Under the pieces are notes generated by a model, which did not search any database, was not told the DNA's origin, and worked only from the letters and a program-made list of their open reading frames with translations. The translations under genes were made by a program, and so were the position numbers. A DNA stretch of 27,608 nucleotides, from positions 1 to 27,608 of IMG/VR virus record IMGVR_UViG_3300024520_000407; one strand, 5' to 3'. Source of the stretch: a virus. Shown here piece after piece: positions 6,430-13,341 of this stretch (its first letter is position 1; the number at the start of each line of letters is the position of its first letter).

Positions 6430-6557
6430 TGAATCCAGAAACGAACACCCGAAACAAAAGAACTTTTACGCCATTACAATGGGCGCACTATAACGGACAA
6501 AAAAACTTAGCAAAGTCTATAGCAAAAAAATTTAACAATAAAACCAAATCAAAATGA
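6429..6557 (+). CDS. Very small basic protein
   Basis: A 42-aa frame, strongly basic (Arg, Lys, Asn-rich), with one motif-like stretch TFTPLQWAHYNGQKNLAKS. It starts within the preceding stop codon (TAATG) and ends four bases into the next gene (ATGA). This tight coupling supports translation, but the peptide is short and could be a nucleic-acid-binding factor or spurious. No family recognised. Confidence 0.45.
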   Translation: MNPETNTRNKRTFTPLQWAHYNGQKNLAKSIAKKFNNKTKSK

Positions 6558-6748
6558 AATTTAATAAATACACACAGAATTTATCTGTCGTTTATAAGGA
6601 TGATGGAAAATATATTAAAAGCTATGACACGCTTGTAGCAAAATGCGAATATCCTAAAATGATTCAGTTAGGGTACTGGAGCATGACAACACAGAAACAT
6701 ATTAATTATGCAGCTAAAGAATTAGGATTAATTTTAATTAAGAAATAA
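6554..6748 (+). CDS. Small conserved phage protein (DUF8033-like)
   Basis: A 64-aa protein of the pattern YTQNLSVVYKDDGKYIKSYD then WSMTTQKHINYAAKELGL. I recognise this arrangement from small proteins widely found in Bacteroidetes phages and recall it as DUF8033; function unknown. It overlaps its upstream neighbour by ATGA and carries the shared CAAATCAAAATG leader; its stop overlaps the next start (TAATG). Confidence 0.65.
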   Translation: MKFNKYTQNLSVVYKDDGKYIKSYDTLVAKCEYPKMIQLGYWSMTTQKHINYAAKELGLILIKK

Positions 6749-6945
6749 TGAAAAGCACACTGGAAGAAAAAATGAAGTATCTGAAGCAAGAAGCAGAATC
6801 AGATATGTTCTATAATAGAGACCGCATGTATGACAACCCAGATACAGATGTCACATACTATGAAAGACGATATGCTGAATCAAAAGCATATTACAGAGGT
6901 ATCATGGACACACTTAATTTAATCGCACAAGATCAAGCAAAATGA
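6748..6945 (+). CDS. Small charged helical protein
   Basis: A 65-aa protein with many Glu, Lys, Tyr and Asp residues. Residues 1-20 form an amphipathic helix (LEEKMKYLKQEAESDMFYNR), the middle is Tyr- and Asp-rich (YDNPDTDVTYYERR), and the end is helical. It is joined to the genes on both sides by short overlaps. It may bind a protein partner; no family or motif is recognised. Confidence 0.55.
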   Translation: MKSTLEEKMKYLKQEAESDMFYNRDRMYDNPDTDVTYYERRYAESKAYYRGIMDTLNLIAQDQAK

Positions 6946-7109
6946 AAAATTTAAACATTTTCTTTGGGCCTTGGGAAAAGAACATGATCCAGATCAACAA
7001 ATTTGAAAATGGAAATGCAGAAGGATATATTGCATTTTTCAGATTGCATATTATATGGTACTGGAAACACAAATCAAATCAGCGTTACCACAAAACAATT
7101 AAATTTTAA
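6942..7109 (+). CDS. Very small aromatic-rich protein
   Basis: A 55-aa frame overlapping the previous stop (ATGA). It has a hydrophobic-aromatic stretch (GYIAFFRLHIIWYW, about residues 28-41) followed by a basic end (KHKSNQRYHKTIKF), so it could insert in or lie along a membrane. It ends just before the ATG of the next gene at 7114. Function unknown. Confidence 0.45.
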   Translation: MKNLNIFFGPWEKNMIQINKFENGNAEGYIAFFRLHIIWYWKHKSNQRYHKTIKF

Positions 7110-7113
7110 TATC

Positions 7114-7431
7114 ATGAAAAATTCAGTAAAAAAAGAACTCAGTGAATACATCACAGAACGAGTTGCAGAGATCCACAAGTATGAAGGTAATGAGATGGAG
7201 GATTTGCACTTTCACTTATTCAATGAGGATTATTACATCATAGGATATTATCAGGCAGCTGAGTGGCTTAAAACACATGGCATCAGTGAATGGGAAGCCA
7301 TCCAAACATGTCAAGAATATGAAAAAGATCACTTTGGAGAATCAACAATATATGACAATGCTGAAAAGACTGTTAATATGTTAGTTTACATCTGGGGTGC
7401 AGAATTACTCAGTGACATGAATTTATTGTAG
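7114..7431 (+). CDS. Small acidic early protein, conserved-looking
   Basis: A 105-aa acidic protein, mostly helical (YITERVAEIHKYEGNEMEDL, then YYIIGYYQAAEWLKTHGIS and EAIQTCQEYEKDHFGE). The segment with GISEWEAIQ and DHFGE resembles small Bacteroidetes-phage proteins I recall but cannot name. The ATG at 7114 is chosen because the in-frame ATG upstream (7003) would run through the previous gene. It closes the first half of the early block; a 35-base gap follows. Confidence 0.6.
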   Translation: MKNSVKKELSEYITERVAEIHKYEGNEMEDLHFHLFNEDYYIIGYYQAAEWLKTHGISEWEAIQTCQEYEKDHFGESTIYDNAEKTVNMLVYIWGAELLSDMNLL

Positions 7432-7466
7432 TTTTATTTGTATCTTTACCATCTAAACAATGACAA

Positions 7467-7730
7467 ATGGACTTAATTGAAACAACAAGAATACTGAAAA
7501 GGATCTTAGAACAAACTGAATACTCTATTGAGTACAATGGCAAGAGGTTGGAAGATGCTAAGAAAGAATGCATCAAGGATTCCAACACGAAGATGTGGAT
7601 AGAAGCGAATGAGGAAAGGATGATTCGCTACAATGAAGAAGTGGATGCTCTCAGACAAGCGATCTACTCTATTGAAAAACAACAAGAATTTCAATATTGG
7701 AAAGAAAATTTAATAACCCCTAAAACATAA
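7467..7730 (+). CDS. Small coiled-coil protein
   Basis: An 87-aa, highly charged helical protein with repeated Glu, Lys, Arg and leucine/isoleucine heptads (EQTEYSIEYNGKRLEDAKKE and YNEEVDALRQAIYSIEKQQE). No other motif is visible. It sits after a 35-base gap that has a poor promoter-like string. A coiled-coil adaptor or inhibitor is possible; function unknown. Confidence 0.6.
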   Translation: MDLIETTRILKRILEQTEYSIEYNGKRLEDAKKECIKDSNTKMWIEANEERMIRYNEEVDALRQAIYSIEKQQEFQYWKENLITPKT

Positions 7731-7733
7731 AAC

Positions 7734-7985
7734 ATGGGAATCAAGAAAAGTGAGCTGAAGCAACTCCAACAAACTGCTTCAAACATGGTCAGTACATTAA
7801 CTGAAATGACTTTACAAACTGGAGAGCTTTCAACAATAGCTACCAAGCTAACAGATCGAGCTGAGGCAAACCAGAAAAAGTCCTCAATTGATATGGCTCA
7901 GGACATGAATGATGTGATGATTGAACTTTCAACATCTCTGGGTATAATCGGATCCGCTTTACAGAAAGCATTAAAAATTAAATAA
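7734..7985 (+). CDS. Small helical protein
   Basis: An 83-aa protein of mixed Ser/Thr/Gln-rich amphipathic helices (ELKQLQQTASNMVSTLTEMT) with a basic C-terminus. It shows no membrane segment and no motif. It lies three bases after the preceding stop and ten before the next start, so it belongs to the same operon. It and the next gene have a similar helical, Thr/Ser-rich composition, but I see no clear homology. Confidence 0.55.
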   Translation: MGIKKSELKQLQQTASNMVSTLTEMTLQTGELSTIATKLTDRAEANQKKSSIDMAQDMNDVMIELSTSLGIIGSALQKALKIK

Positions 7986-7995
7986 ACTAAAACAG

Positions 7996-8385
7996 ATGAC
8001 AAATTTCAATACAGAGATACATGAAAAAGTATCACTACTAGCAAAGGGAACAACCGAGATTATAGATCGCAATCTTTCAACACTAAAATCTGAATCAAAT
8101 CACAAGAGAAAGAAAATGATGATGGGAATGTTGAATGGATCTAAACTGCTATCAATCACGATTGGTAATATGGTCACAACTGAAGATGAGCAGAGTGTAG
8201 TAATTTCAACCTTGATCCAGAGCTTGACGAATACTTACAAGGTATGCTTTCAGTATGGTGTTCAATTTACCACAACTGATGGATTGCTTAATGCATGGCA
8301 GAGTGGATTAAGCTGGGCGCAAAAACGTGAAGCAAAACCAACCTCATCATCAAATGATGTGCTTAATCTATTTGATCATGAGTAA
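7996..8385 (+). CDS. Hypothetical early protein
   Basis: A 129-aa protein. The middle (about residues 33-60) is basic then hydrophobic: NHKRKKMMMGMLNGSKLLSI, and the C-terminus has a Ser/Asn-rich disordered stretch ending NLFDHE. The stretch is reminiscent of an amphipathic or peripheral membrane segment. The following gene overlaps it by eight bases in another frame. Function unknown. Confidence 0.55.
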   Translation: MTNFNTEIHEKVSLLAKGTTEIIDRNLSTLKSESNHKRKKMMMGMLNGSKLLSITIGNMVTTEDEQSVVISTLIQSLTNTYKVCFQYGVQFTTTDGLLNAWQSGLSWAQKREAKPTSSSNDVLNLFDHE

Positions 8386-8686
8386 AGAAAATTTAATCAA
8401 TAGAATAACCTTACTTGATACTGGTTGTTATAGGCGAGATTGTGAAGGTAACATATACAGACACGAACCGCCAAAGTTTAGAAGTACGTTGTTTGAAGTG
8501 TATAATAATCTCAGCGAAGAAAAATTGAAAACTTTGCTCAATACAAGACTAAATAACATTGTAATGAATAAAGAAGATGATCAATTACCATATAGTGACT
8601 GCTGTGGATATGAAACCACAGAAACTGAAATGGGAATATGTCCGGACTGTTTAGAACATTGCGAATTTTTAACTGATGAATCATGA
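8378..8686 (+). CDS. Small protein with a C-terminal zinc-ribbon-like motif
   Basis: A 102-aa protein. Its end has a cysteine pattern (SDCCGYETTETEMGICPDCL, plus EHCEF) that looks like a small zinc-ribbon with CC and CxxC ligand pairs. Amino-terminal residues are charged and helical. It starts at 8378, the first ATG after the overlap with the previous gene; a longer in-frame start at 8327 would put 17 residues on top of the previous gene. Zinc ribbons of this size bind nucleic acids or proteins; the target is unknown. Confidence 0.6.
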   Translation: MSKENLINRITLLDTGCYRRDCEGNIYRHEPPKFRSTLFEVYNNLSEEKLKTLLNTRLNNIVMNKEDDQLPYSDCCGYETTETEMGICPDCLEHCEFLTDES

Positions 8687-8877
8687 GTAAAGAAATAAAC
8701 ACAGAAACAGCTGCTTTTTATCTTCAAGACTACATTGAATCTATTAATCCGGATGGTGCATTTGAAGAATCAAGAAAATATAGCGCACAACAGTATATCC
8801 AGTATATTATTAACTGGCATGTAGAACCAGCTCAGAACGATTCTAAGCGCAATACAGAGCATCATGAACAAAAGTGA
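8683..8877 (+). CDS. Small acidic early protein
   Basis: A 64-aa protein starting in the ATGA overlap with the preceding gene. Composition is Glu, Tyr, Gln, Ile-rich with two likely helices (TAAFYLQDYIESINPDGAFE and SAQQYIQYIINWH). The last residues are polar, and the next gene begins inside its end by 14 bases. No family is recognised. Confidence 0.5.
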   Translation: MSKEINTETAAFYLQDYIESINPDGAFEESRKYSAQQYIQYIINWHVEPAQNDSKRNTEHHEQK

Positions 8878-9106
8878 TAGCAACACAAGGCAAGTGGATA
8901 AAACTCGCTTAAAAGAGGGTTTTACACCTTTACATCATGAAGAATGGATTGAATGCCAAGCGAGATTGAATGCTATAGGATATGAAAGAGAGCGTAAAGG
9001 AGCGCCATATGACAATCCTATGGTTCAGATAGAATTTACTTTGTTTGAAATAGAGTGTAAAACTGAGTTGCTGAAGAAGCTGCTCAATCAATACATATTG
9101 AAATGA
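8864..9106 (+). CDS. Small early protein
   Basis: An 80-aa charged protein, mostly helical (EEWIECQARLNAIGYERERK, then EFTLFEIECKTELLKKLLNQ). The first 18 residues are polar and poorly ordered; they overlap the preceding gene by 14 bases, so the true start could be further in, but no later ATG precedes the helical core. It ends in an ATGA overlap. Function unknown. Confidence 0.5.
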   Translation: MNKSDSNTRQVDKTRLKEGFTPLHHEEWIECQARLNAIGYERERKGAPYDNPMVQIEFTLFEIECKTELLKKLLNQYILK

Positions 9107-9567
9107 GCACCCATATCAGTCCACTCACTGGTGAAGTTGTACAATCTGGTGAAAGTTTAGATGTAAGAGGTAATGTATTAACTACTGACACGATCTCAGC
9201 ATATGAATTGGCACATAAATACAACAAATCAATCACAGCTCTTGTCAATGGTCAATATGTTGGTTGGGGATATACTCCATCTTTCATTCATTTCAAGCAC
9301 AATAGAGAAGATATTGATGATATTTCAGAGATTACATACTGGCATGACTTTCCACATGGAGAATTTTGCCGATATCATGCAATTGTGCTTATAGCTTGTG
9401 GTGGATATGATTCAAAACAATTCTATTCTGATATATCATCAGATCAAGACAATGAAAGATATCTCACTCATGTACGTGGTTCAGTTTTATCTAAGAGTAA
9501 AACACAAAAAATTAATTTCAAAACCAGATATAATGAATCTGGATTCACAATAAAAGAAAAAATCTAA
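9103..9567 (+). CDS. Hypothetical protein, 154 aa
   Basis: A soluble protein without recognised family. It has a mixed alpha/beta look, with aromatic- and His-containing stretches (YELAHKYNKS near residue 34, WHDFPHGEFCRYHAIVLIAC near 80), and a C-terminal basic region (RGSVLSKSKTQKINFKTRYN). Several His and Cys residues (FPHGEFCRYH) could bind metal, but they do not match a named motif. It sits between the small early genes and the OB-fold-like gene, so it may act in DNA metabolism; that is inference from position. Confidence 0.5.
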   Translation: MSTHISPLTGEVVQSGESLDVRGNVLTTDTISAYELAHKYNKSITALVNGQYVGWGYTPSFIHFKHNREDIDDISEITYWHDFPHGEFCRYHAIVLIACGGYDSKQFYSDISSDQDNERYLTHVRGSVLSKSKTQKINFKTRYNESGFTIKEKI

Positions 9568-9968
9568 TGAAAAATTCAAAAATTACTGCTTTACAAAGCA
9601 ACGGAACGTGGCAAACTAAGAGAGGTGATATAATGTATTCCTTTGAGATCCAGTTTGAAGATGGTCAAGTTGGACAATGCAATGCAAAAACAGAAGAACC
9701 ACCATATGCAGTTGGTGACAGTGTATTCTATGAGGTCACAAGAACCACAAACTTTGGTGATACACTAAAAGTGACAAAGAATGATCCAGCTGCATTCAAT
9801 GGAGCACCAAAATCACAAACCACTCAGAAGAATATTGAAAATTCTTGGGCAATTCAGACAGCTGTTCAGATTATCGGAGTATGTCAAGATGAAACATATG
9901 ATGAATATCTTGAAGGTGTAGCAATTTTAGCTCGGATTTTATTATTAGAACGTGATAACTTAAACTAA
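9567..9968 (+). CDS. OB-fold-like protein, candidate single-stranded-DNA binder
   Basis: A 133-aa protein. Residues 1-70 (TALQSNGTWQTKRGDIMYSF, then EIQFEDGQVGQC, then PYAVGDSVFYEV) show the alternating strand-turn pattern of a small OB-fold barrel, like the short OB proteins of other Bacteroidetes phages; the C-terminal third is an acidic helix region. The candidate function is binding single-stranded DNA or RNA during replication. The case is the pattern, not a detected catalytic motif, and it lacks the acidic C-terminal tip of classic SSB. It is joined to its neighbours by TAATG overlaps. Confidence 0.5.
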   Translation: MKNSKITALQSNGTWQTKRGDIMYSFEIQFEDGQVGQCNAKTEEPPYAVGDSVFYEVTRTTNFGDTLKVTKNDPAAFNGAPKSQTTQKNIENSWAIQTAVQIIGVCQDETYDEYLEGVAILARILLLERDNLN

Positions 9969-10192
9969 TGAAAAAGAATAAAAACGGATTCAAATCTTAC
10001 ATAGTTAAGATGTATGGATCTCAAGCGAATATGGCCAGTGCTCTGAAAGTTTCAACGAACACAGTGAACAATTGGGTGCAAAAGAACCCAATGCCACTAT
10101 TGAAACACTCTCAAACTATCTTGAAACAATGTGATACAACAGCACAAGAGCTGATGTCAGAGGTATTATTTCATAATGAGAATATCAAGTGA
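9968..10192 (+). CDS. Small helix-turn-helix DNA-binding protein
   Basis: A 74-aa protein whose residues 12-40 (IVKMYGSQANMASALKVSTN then TVNNWVQKN) fit a helix-turn-helix with the recognition helix at TVNNWVQ. The size is that of Cro-like or YdaS/Cro-family regulators. It lies directly upstream of, and overlapping, the replication initiator gene, so it may repress or tune early transcription. No operator can be named from the sequence. Confidence 0.65.
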   Translation: MKKNKNGFKSYIVKMYGSQANMASALKVSTNTVNNWVQKNPMPLLKHSQTILKQCDTTAQELMSEVLFHNENIK

Positions 10193-10920
10193 AAAGAGAT
10201 CTTTGCTTCAATACAGAAGCAGCTCAGTTGTATGGTGTAGATGGGGCAATCATGCTCCACCACCTTGCATTCTGGGTGTATAGAAACAAGCTCAATCAAA
10301 AGAATGAGATAGATGGACACACTTGGACATGGAACAGCGCATCAGCATTCACTGAGATTTTCCCATTCTGGAAAGATAACCAGATCAGAAGAATCTTGAC
10401 TAATCTTGAAAAAGATGGAGCTATCATTTCAGCAGTTCATAATCGTGCAAGATGGGATAGAACAAAATGGTACACAATTACTGAAAAAGTCCAGCAATTT
10501 TACCAATTCCATAAATCTGAACATGCAAGTAAAGAAATCGTGAAATCGAAGTCTAAGAAAAAGAAAATGGATGTGAAGAAATCTAAACACCAATACCAGA
10601 TAGTAACTTCAGATAAGACACAGATAGTATATCCATATGAAGAAAAGGAATTTGAAAATATATGGAATCTATGGAAACAAGACCGATCCAATCGTAAAAT
10701 AAAAAAATACACAAAGGTTGGAGAACAAACTGCTCTCAAGAAATTGCAAGATGAAAGCGGTGGTGATGTAAATACAGCAATAAAAATGATACAAAACTCA
10801 ATAGCAAATGGATATCAAGGAATCTTCGCAATTAAAAACAACAGAAAACGGAATGCAGCTGTTCAAGGATTCGACAAAGACAAGCTGCTTAATCATCTTG
10901 AACAAACTCGTAACTCTTAA
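10189..10920 (+). CDS. Replication initiation protein (DnaD/DnaT-like)
   Basis: A 243-aa protein with a GTG start in a GTGA overlap. Residues 1-105 form a winged-helix-like domain, with NQIRRILTNLEKDGAIIS as the recognition-helix and wing and Trp-rich ends (DGHTWTWNSA). Residues 117-135 are a Lys/Ser-rich linker (KSKSKKKKMDVKKSK). Residues 155-225 carry FENIWNLWKQDR and AIKMIQNSIANGYQGIF, the C-terminal pattern of DnaD/DnaT-like replisome organisers. Such proteins bind the origin and load a host helicase. No helicase, primase or polymerase gene is visible, which fits dependence on the host machinery. An origin would be expected within or near this gene, but no clear iterons were seen. Confidence 0.75.
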   Translation: MKRDLCFNTEAAQLYGVDGAIMLHHLAFWVYRNKLNQKNEIDGHTWTWNSASAFTEIFPFWKDNQIRRILTNLEKDGAIISAVHNRARWDRTKWYTITEKVQQFYQFHKSEHASKEIVKSKSKKKKMDVKKSKHQYQIVTSDKTQIVYPYEEKEFENIWNLWKQDRSNRKIKKYTKVGEQTALKKLQDESGGDVNTAIKMIQNSIANGYQGIFAIKNNRKRNAAVQGFDKDKLLNHLEQTRNS

Positions 10921-11404
10921 TCCAGTTCAGGCTTGGCAACAAGGCACTAATGTAAGGACTGCAATGAAATGTGATGAAGTGACAACGTTTGCAGCTTTGT
11001 ATGCCATCACAAAAGACATGCTTGATTATCTGGAGATGAATAAAACTCTGAGAACGCAAGAAGAAATACAACATGCAGTATCAGTTTTGTTGAATGAATT
11101 TCCAGCGTATAAATTGGAGGAATGGAAAATAGTCATGGACAGATTCAAAGCTGGATATTATGGTAATATGTTTGAACGTCTAAAATTGCCAGAATTGAGA
11201 GATGCTTTTCTGAAATTTGCTGATGAGAGATCAATCATGATGGAGAATAATTACCATGAGACAAAAAAAATAGAACCAGAGCCATTATCAGATGAGCAAA
11301 GAATCATAATGAAGCAGATAGTGAAAGACCTTAAACTTCCAGAAGATGACACAGATTTCAGAGGTCGCTGGAAGCATATTCACCACCCAAACACAACAGA
11401 ATGA
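10898..11404 (+). CDS. Conserved Bacteroidetes-phage protein (DUF6633-like)
   Basis: Starting with TTG at 10898 gives 168 aa. It resembles a widespread protein of Bacteroidetes mobile elements and phages: KLVTLNPVQAWQQGTNVRTA at the N-terminus, LLNEFPAYKLEEWKIVMDRF and AGYYGNMFERLKLPELRDAF in the core, then an acidic tail. I recall it as DUF6633; function unknown, often near replication genes. The start is uncertain: ATG at 10964 drops the conserved N-terminus, while ATGs at 10853 and 10808 overlap the replication gene by 68 and 113 bases. The TTG retains the conserved KLVTL region with a 23-base overlap and is preferred. Confidence 0.65.
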   Translation: MNKLVTLNPVQAWQQGTNVRTAMKCDEVTTFAALYAITKDMLDYLEMNKTLRTQEEIQHAVSVLLNEFPAYKLEEWKIVMDRFKAGYYGNMFERLKLPELRDAFLKFADERSIMMENNYHETKKIEPEPLSDEQRIIMKQIVKDLKLPEDDTDFRGRWKHIHHPNTTE

Positions 11405-12060
11405 AAATCTTAGTAGCATGTGAAGAATCTCAAGCAGTCACAAAGTATCTGCGAAAATTAGGACATGAGGCATATAGCTGTGATTTGCTGTCATGTAGCG
11501 GAGGGCACCCAGAGTGGCACTTTCAAAAAGATGTGTTTAAGGTTATAGAAAAAGGATGGGAATTAATGATAGCGTTCCCTCCTTGCACACATCTCGCGTC
11601 AAGCGGAGCACGACACTTTGCAAAGAAGATTGAAGATGGGAGACAGCAGCAAGGAATTGATTTTTTCATGGAGCTAATAAACGCACCTATTCAAAGAATA
11701 GCAGTTGAAAATCCTATTGGTGTGATGTCCACAAAATATAGAAAACCAGATCAAATCATACAGCCTTGGATGTTTGGAGATAAAGCACAAAAATCAACTT
11801 GCTTATGGTTAAAAAACTTGCCAAAATTAACTCCAACAGATATTGTGGACAAAGGAGAATTTTTTGAGTTCATATCCAAAAAAGGAGAAAAGAAAAGAAT
11901 GCCTATGTGGTACTATAAAGCTCTGCAAACAGCTAAAACGCCAGAAGAAAGAAGCACACTAAGAAGTAAAACATTTGAAGGTATTGCTCATGCAATGGCA
12001 ACACAATGGACTACTGACACAAAACAATTAAATTTATTTAAACAAAACACAACACTATGA
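11401..12060 (+). CDS. C5-cytosine DNA methyltransferase-like protein
   Basis: A 219-aa protein with a PPC motif at residues 60-62 (in FPPCTHL, the catalytic Cys loop), ENP at 103-105 and an N-terminal VACEESQAVTKYLRKLGHEA segment that would hold the cofactor fold. These are motifs I, IV and VI of C5-cytosine methyltransferases in shortened form. At 219 aa it lacks a large target-recognition domain seen in most such enzymes, as do many phage-borne versions. It would methylate phage DNA to escape host restriction or mark replicated DNA. It starts in the ATGA overlap of the previous gene. Activity is not proven: a degenerate motif I is a caveat. Confidence 0.7.
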   Translation: MKILVACEESQAVTKYLRKLGHEAYSCDLLSCSGGHPEWHFQKDVFKVIEKGWELMIAFPPCTHLASSGARHFAKKIEDGRQQQGIDFFMELINAPIQRIAVENPIGVMSTKYRKPDQIIQPWMFGDKAQKSTCLWLKNLPKLTPTDIVDKGEFFEFISKKGEKKRMPMWYYKALQTAKTPEERSTLRSKTFEGIAHAMATQWTTDTKQLNLFKQNTTL

Positions 12061-12272
12061 ATAGAGAACAAAAAGAAATCCAGGAAGCAATACACAGAAT
12101 GAATATGATTATTGATGATGCAAATGTTGTATTAGATCATTTTAAAAGTGGAAAAGGCATCTCAGATCCAACGAAATGTGCTGACAATGTACACACACAT
12201 CTTTCAAATATTGAGATTGCAATTGACTTGAATGATAATGAATGTTTAACATGGAAAAAATTTACAAAATGA
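12057..12272 (+). CDS. Small protein of unknown function
   Basis: A 71-aa protein with helical, polar sequence (EAIHRMNMIIDDANVVLDHF) and a His/Cys-containing middle (KCADNVHTHLSNIE), which is too sparse to claim a metal site. It overlaps the methyltransferase by ATGA. No family recognised. Confidence 0.5.
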   Translation: MNREQKEIQEAIHRMNMIIDDANVVLDHFKSGKGISDPTKCADNVHTHLSNIEIAIDLNDNECLTWKKFTK

Positions 12273-12427
12273 GATATTTAATCAGTGTTCCATTTTATTC
12301 AGACAATTTGAAAGAGGTTAATGAAGCAATGGATAAGATAGCAGAATCAATTGAAGTACCATATGTATCAGTTAGCGTTGAAAATGATAAAGGAAAGAGA
12401 ACATTTATAAATGAAAAAGAATATTAA
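12269..12427 (+). CDS. Very small protein
   Basis: A 52-aa frame from the ATG in the ATGA overlap with the preceding gene. RYLISVPFYSDNLKEVNEAM and the following VPYVSVSVENDKGKRTFINE look like a beta-alpha-beta fragment of a compact domain. Upstream in-frame ATGs (12242, 12251) would put the protein on top of the previous gene. Function unknown. Confidence 0.45.
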   Translation: MRYLISVPFYSDNLKEVNEAMDKIAESIEVPYVSVSVENDKGKRTFINEKEY

Positions 12428-12428
12428 A

Positions 12429-12899
12429 ATGAAACTCAAACTAATAAGAACCAACAGCAGCGCAAATTCAACAAATGGATTGCTGTATGACATTACATCA
12501 GATCCAGAATTTATGTGCTACACTCTTGAAGATGAACCAAGAGAAGTGAAAGTAAAACATGAGACATGCATTCCAGCTGGTGAATACACTCTTGGATTGA
12601 AAACTCATGGAAGGTTGCATGACAAATACCAATACAGATTTGCAGACATTCACAATGGTATGATTGAGCTTTTAGATGTGCCAAACTTTACAGATATTTT
12701 GATTCACTGTGGCAATACAGACAATCATACTTCCGGATGTTTATTGGTTGGAGATACACAAGAGAACAACAACACAAAAGAATCAGGTTTTATAGGCAAG
12801 AGCACAATTGCTTATTTTAGGATCTACAAAGCCATATCTGAAGCAATAATGTCTGGAGAGCACTGCACAATTAATATCACAGATGATGTTATAATATGA
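12429..12899 (+). CDS. DUF5675-family protein, L,D-transpeptidase-like motif
   Basis: A 156-aa protein. The start at 12429 gives the usual MKLKLIRTN beginning of the family; an ATG at 12411 overlaps the previous gene by 17 bases. The core has YTLEDEPRE near 31, PAGEY near 49 and a HCGN...SGC pair (His93, Ser102-Gly103-Cys104) followed by LLVGD. His plus a downstream [S/T]xGC is the catalytic arrangement of YkuD-like L,D-transpeptidases, and I remember DUF5675 members with this pattern. That suggests peptidoglycan modification, perhaps in lysis, but no signal peptide is present and the biochemical role is unproven. Confidence 0.65.
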   Translation: MKLKLIRTNSSANSTNGLLYDITSDPEFMCYTLEDEPREVKVKHETCIPAGEYTLGLKTHGRLHDKYQYRFADIHNGMIELLDVPNFTDILIHCGNTDNHTSGCLLVGDTQENNNTKESGFIGKSTIAYFRIYKAISEAIMSGEHCTINITDDVII

Positions 12900-13309
12900 G
12901 TGAAAGAAGTAAAGCAAAAAATGCTTGTGACAAAGCATTCAGCAGATTTGTGAGGTTGTCATGTGCTGATAAGTATGGTATGATAAATTGTATTACTTGT
13001 GATAAGCGTAAAAAATGGGATGAAGTTGATTGCGGTCATTTCCAAACCAGAGCAAAATTATCTGTGAGATGGTTATATGATCCAGAAAACGGATTAATCA
13101 ACGCTTCTGCTCAGTGTAAACGATGCAATATGAGTAATGGAGGCCATTCTTATCAGTTCGGCAAGAAGATAGATGCTCTGTACGGCTCAGGACAAGCCGA
13201 TAAAGTCGTTTTCATGTCTAATCAGATACGCAAGTACACAGTGCAAGAGTTAAGGGATATGGCGGCCTCATTTGAAGCGAGAGCAAAAGCCATATTACAA
13301 GAAATTTAG
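12896..13309 (+). CDS. NinG-type recombination protein (HNH-like, zinc-binding)
   Basis: A 137-aa protein starting in an ATGA overlap. It has Cys32/Cys35 (CITC), Cys46-Gly-His48 within DCGHFQTRA, and CKRC at 74-77, followed by a charged C-terminal helix region. This order of Cys and His is that of the lambda NinG (Rap) family, which binds and cleaves branched recombination intermediates; a zinc ion is expected. A role in homologous recombination or resolution of replication junctions is likely. NinG genes are usually late-early genes near replication functions, as here. Confidence 0.75.
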   Translation: MSERSKAKNACDKAFSRFVRLSCADKYGMINCITCDKRKKWDEVDCGHFQTRAKLSVRWLYDPENGLINASAQCKRCNMSNGGHSYQFGKKIDALYGSGQADKVVFMSNQIRKYTVQELRDMAASFEARAKAILQEI

Positions 13310-13328
13310 GAGACAAATATTGTTTTCT

Positions 13329-13336
13329 TATATTTG
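13329..13336 (+). promoter_or_regulatory. Possible -7 promoter box before the sigma-like gene
   Basis: A perfect TATATTTG lies in the 32-base gap before the GTG at 13342, the largest gap in this stretch of tightly packed genes. No TTG element lies 17-23 bases upstream, so this is a half-match. If it is used, transcription would begin at about the GTG and translation might start downstream, for example at the ATG at 13387. Confidence 0.3.
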
Positions 13337-13341
13337 GGGTT

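Noticed and set aside
7441-7448. TATCTTTA as a promoter -7 box before the gene at 7467
   Set aside because: The last base differs from TAnnTTTG and no TTG lies 17-23 bases upstream (nearest leaves a 12-base spacer).
9968-10192. The HTH protein as a lysogeny repressor
   Set aside because: It has no oligomerisation or protease domain, no divergent partner gene and no integrase; a Cro-like early regulator fits better.
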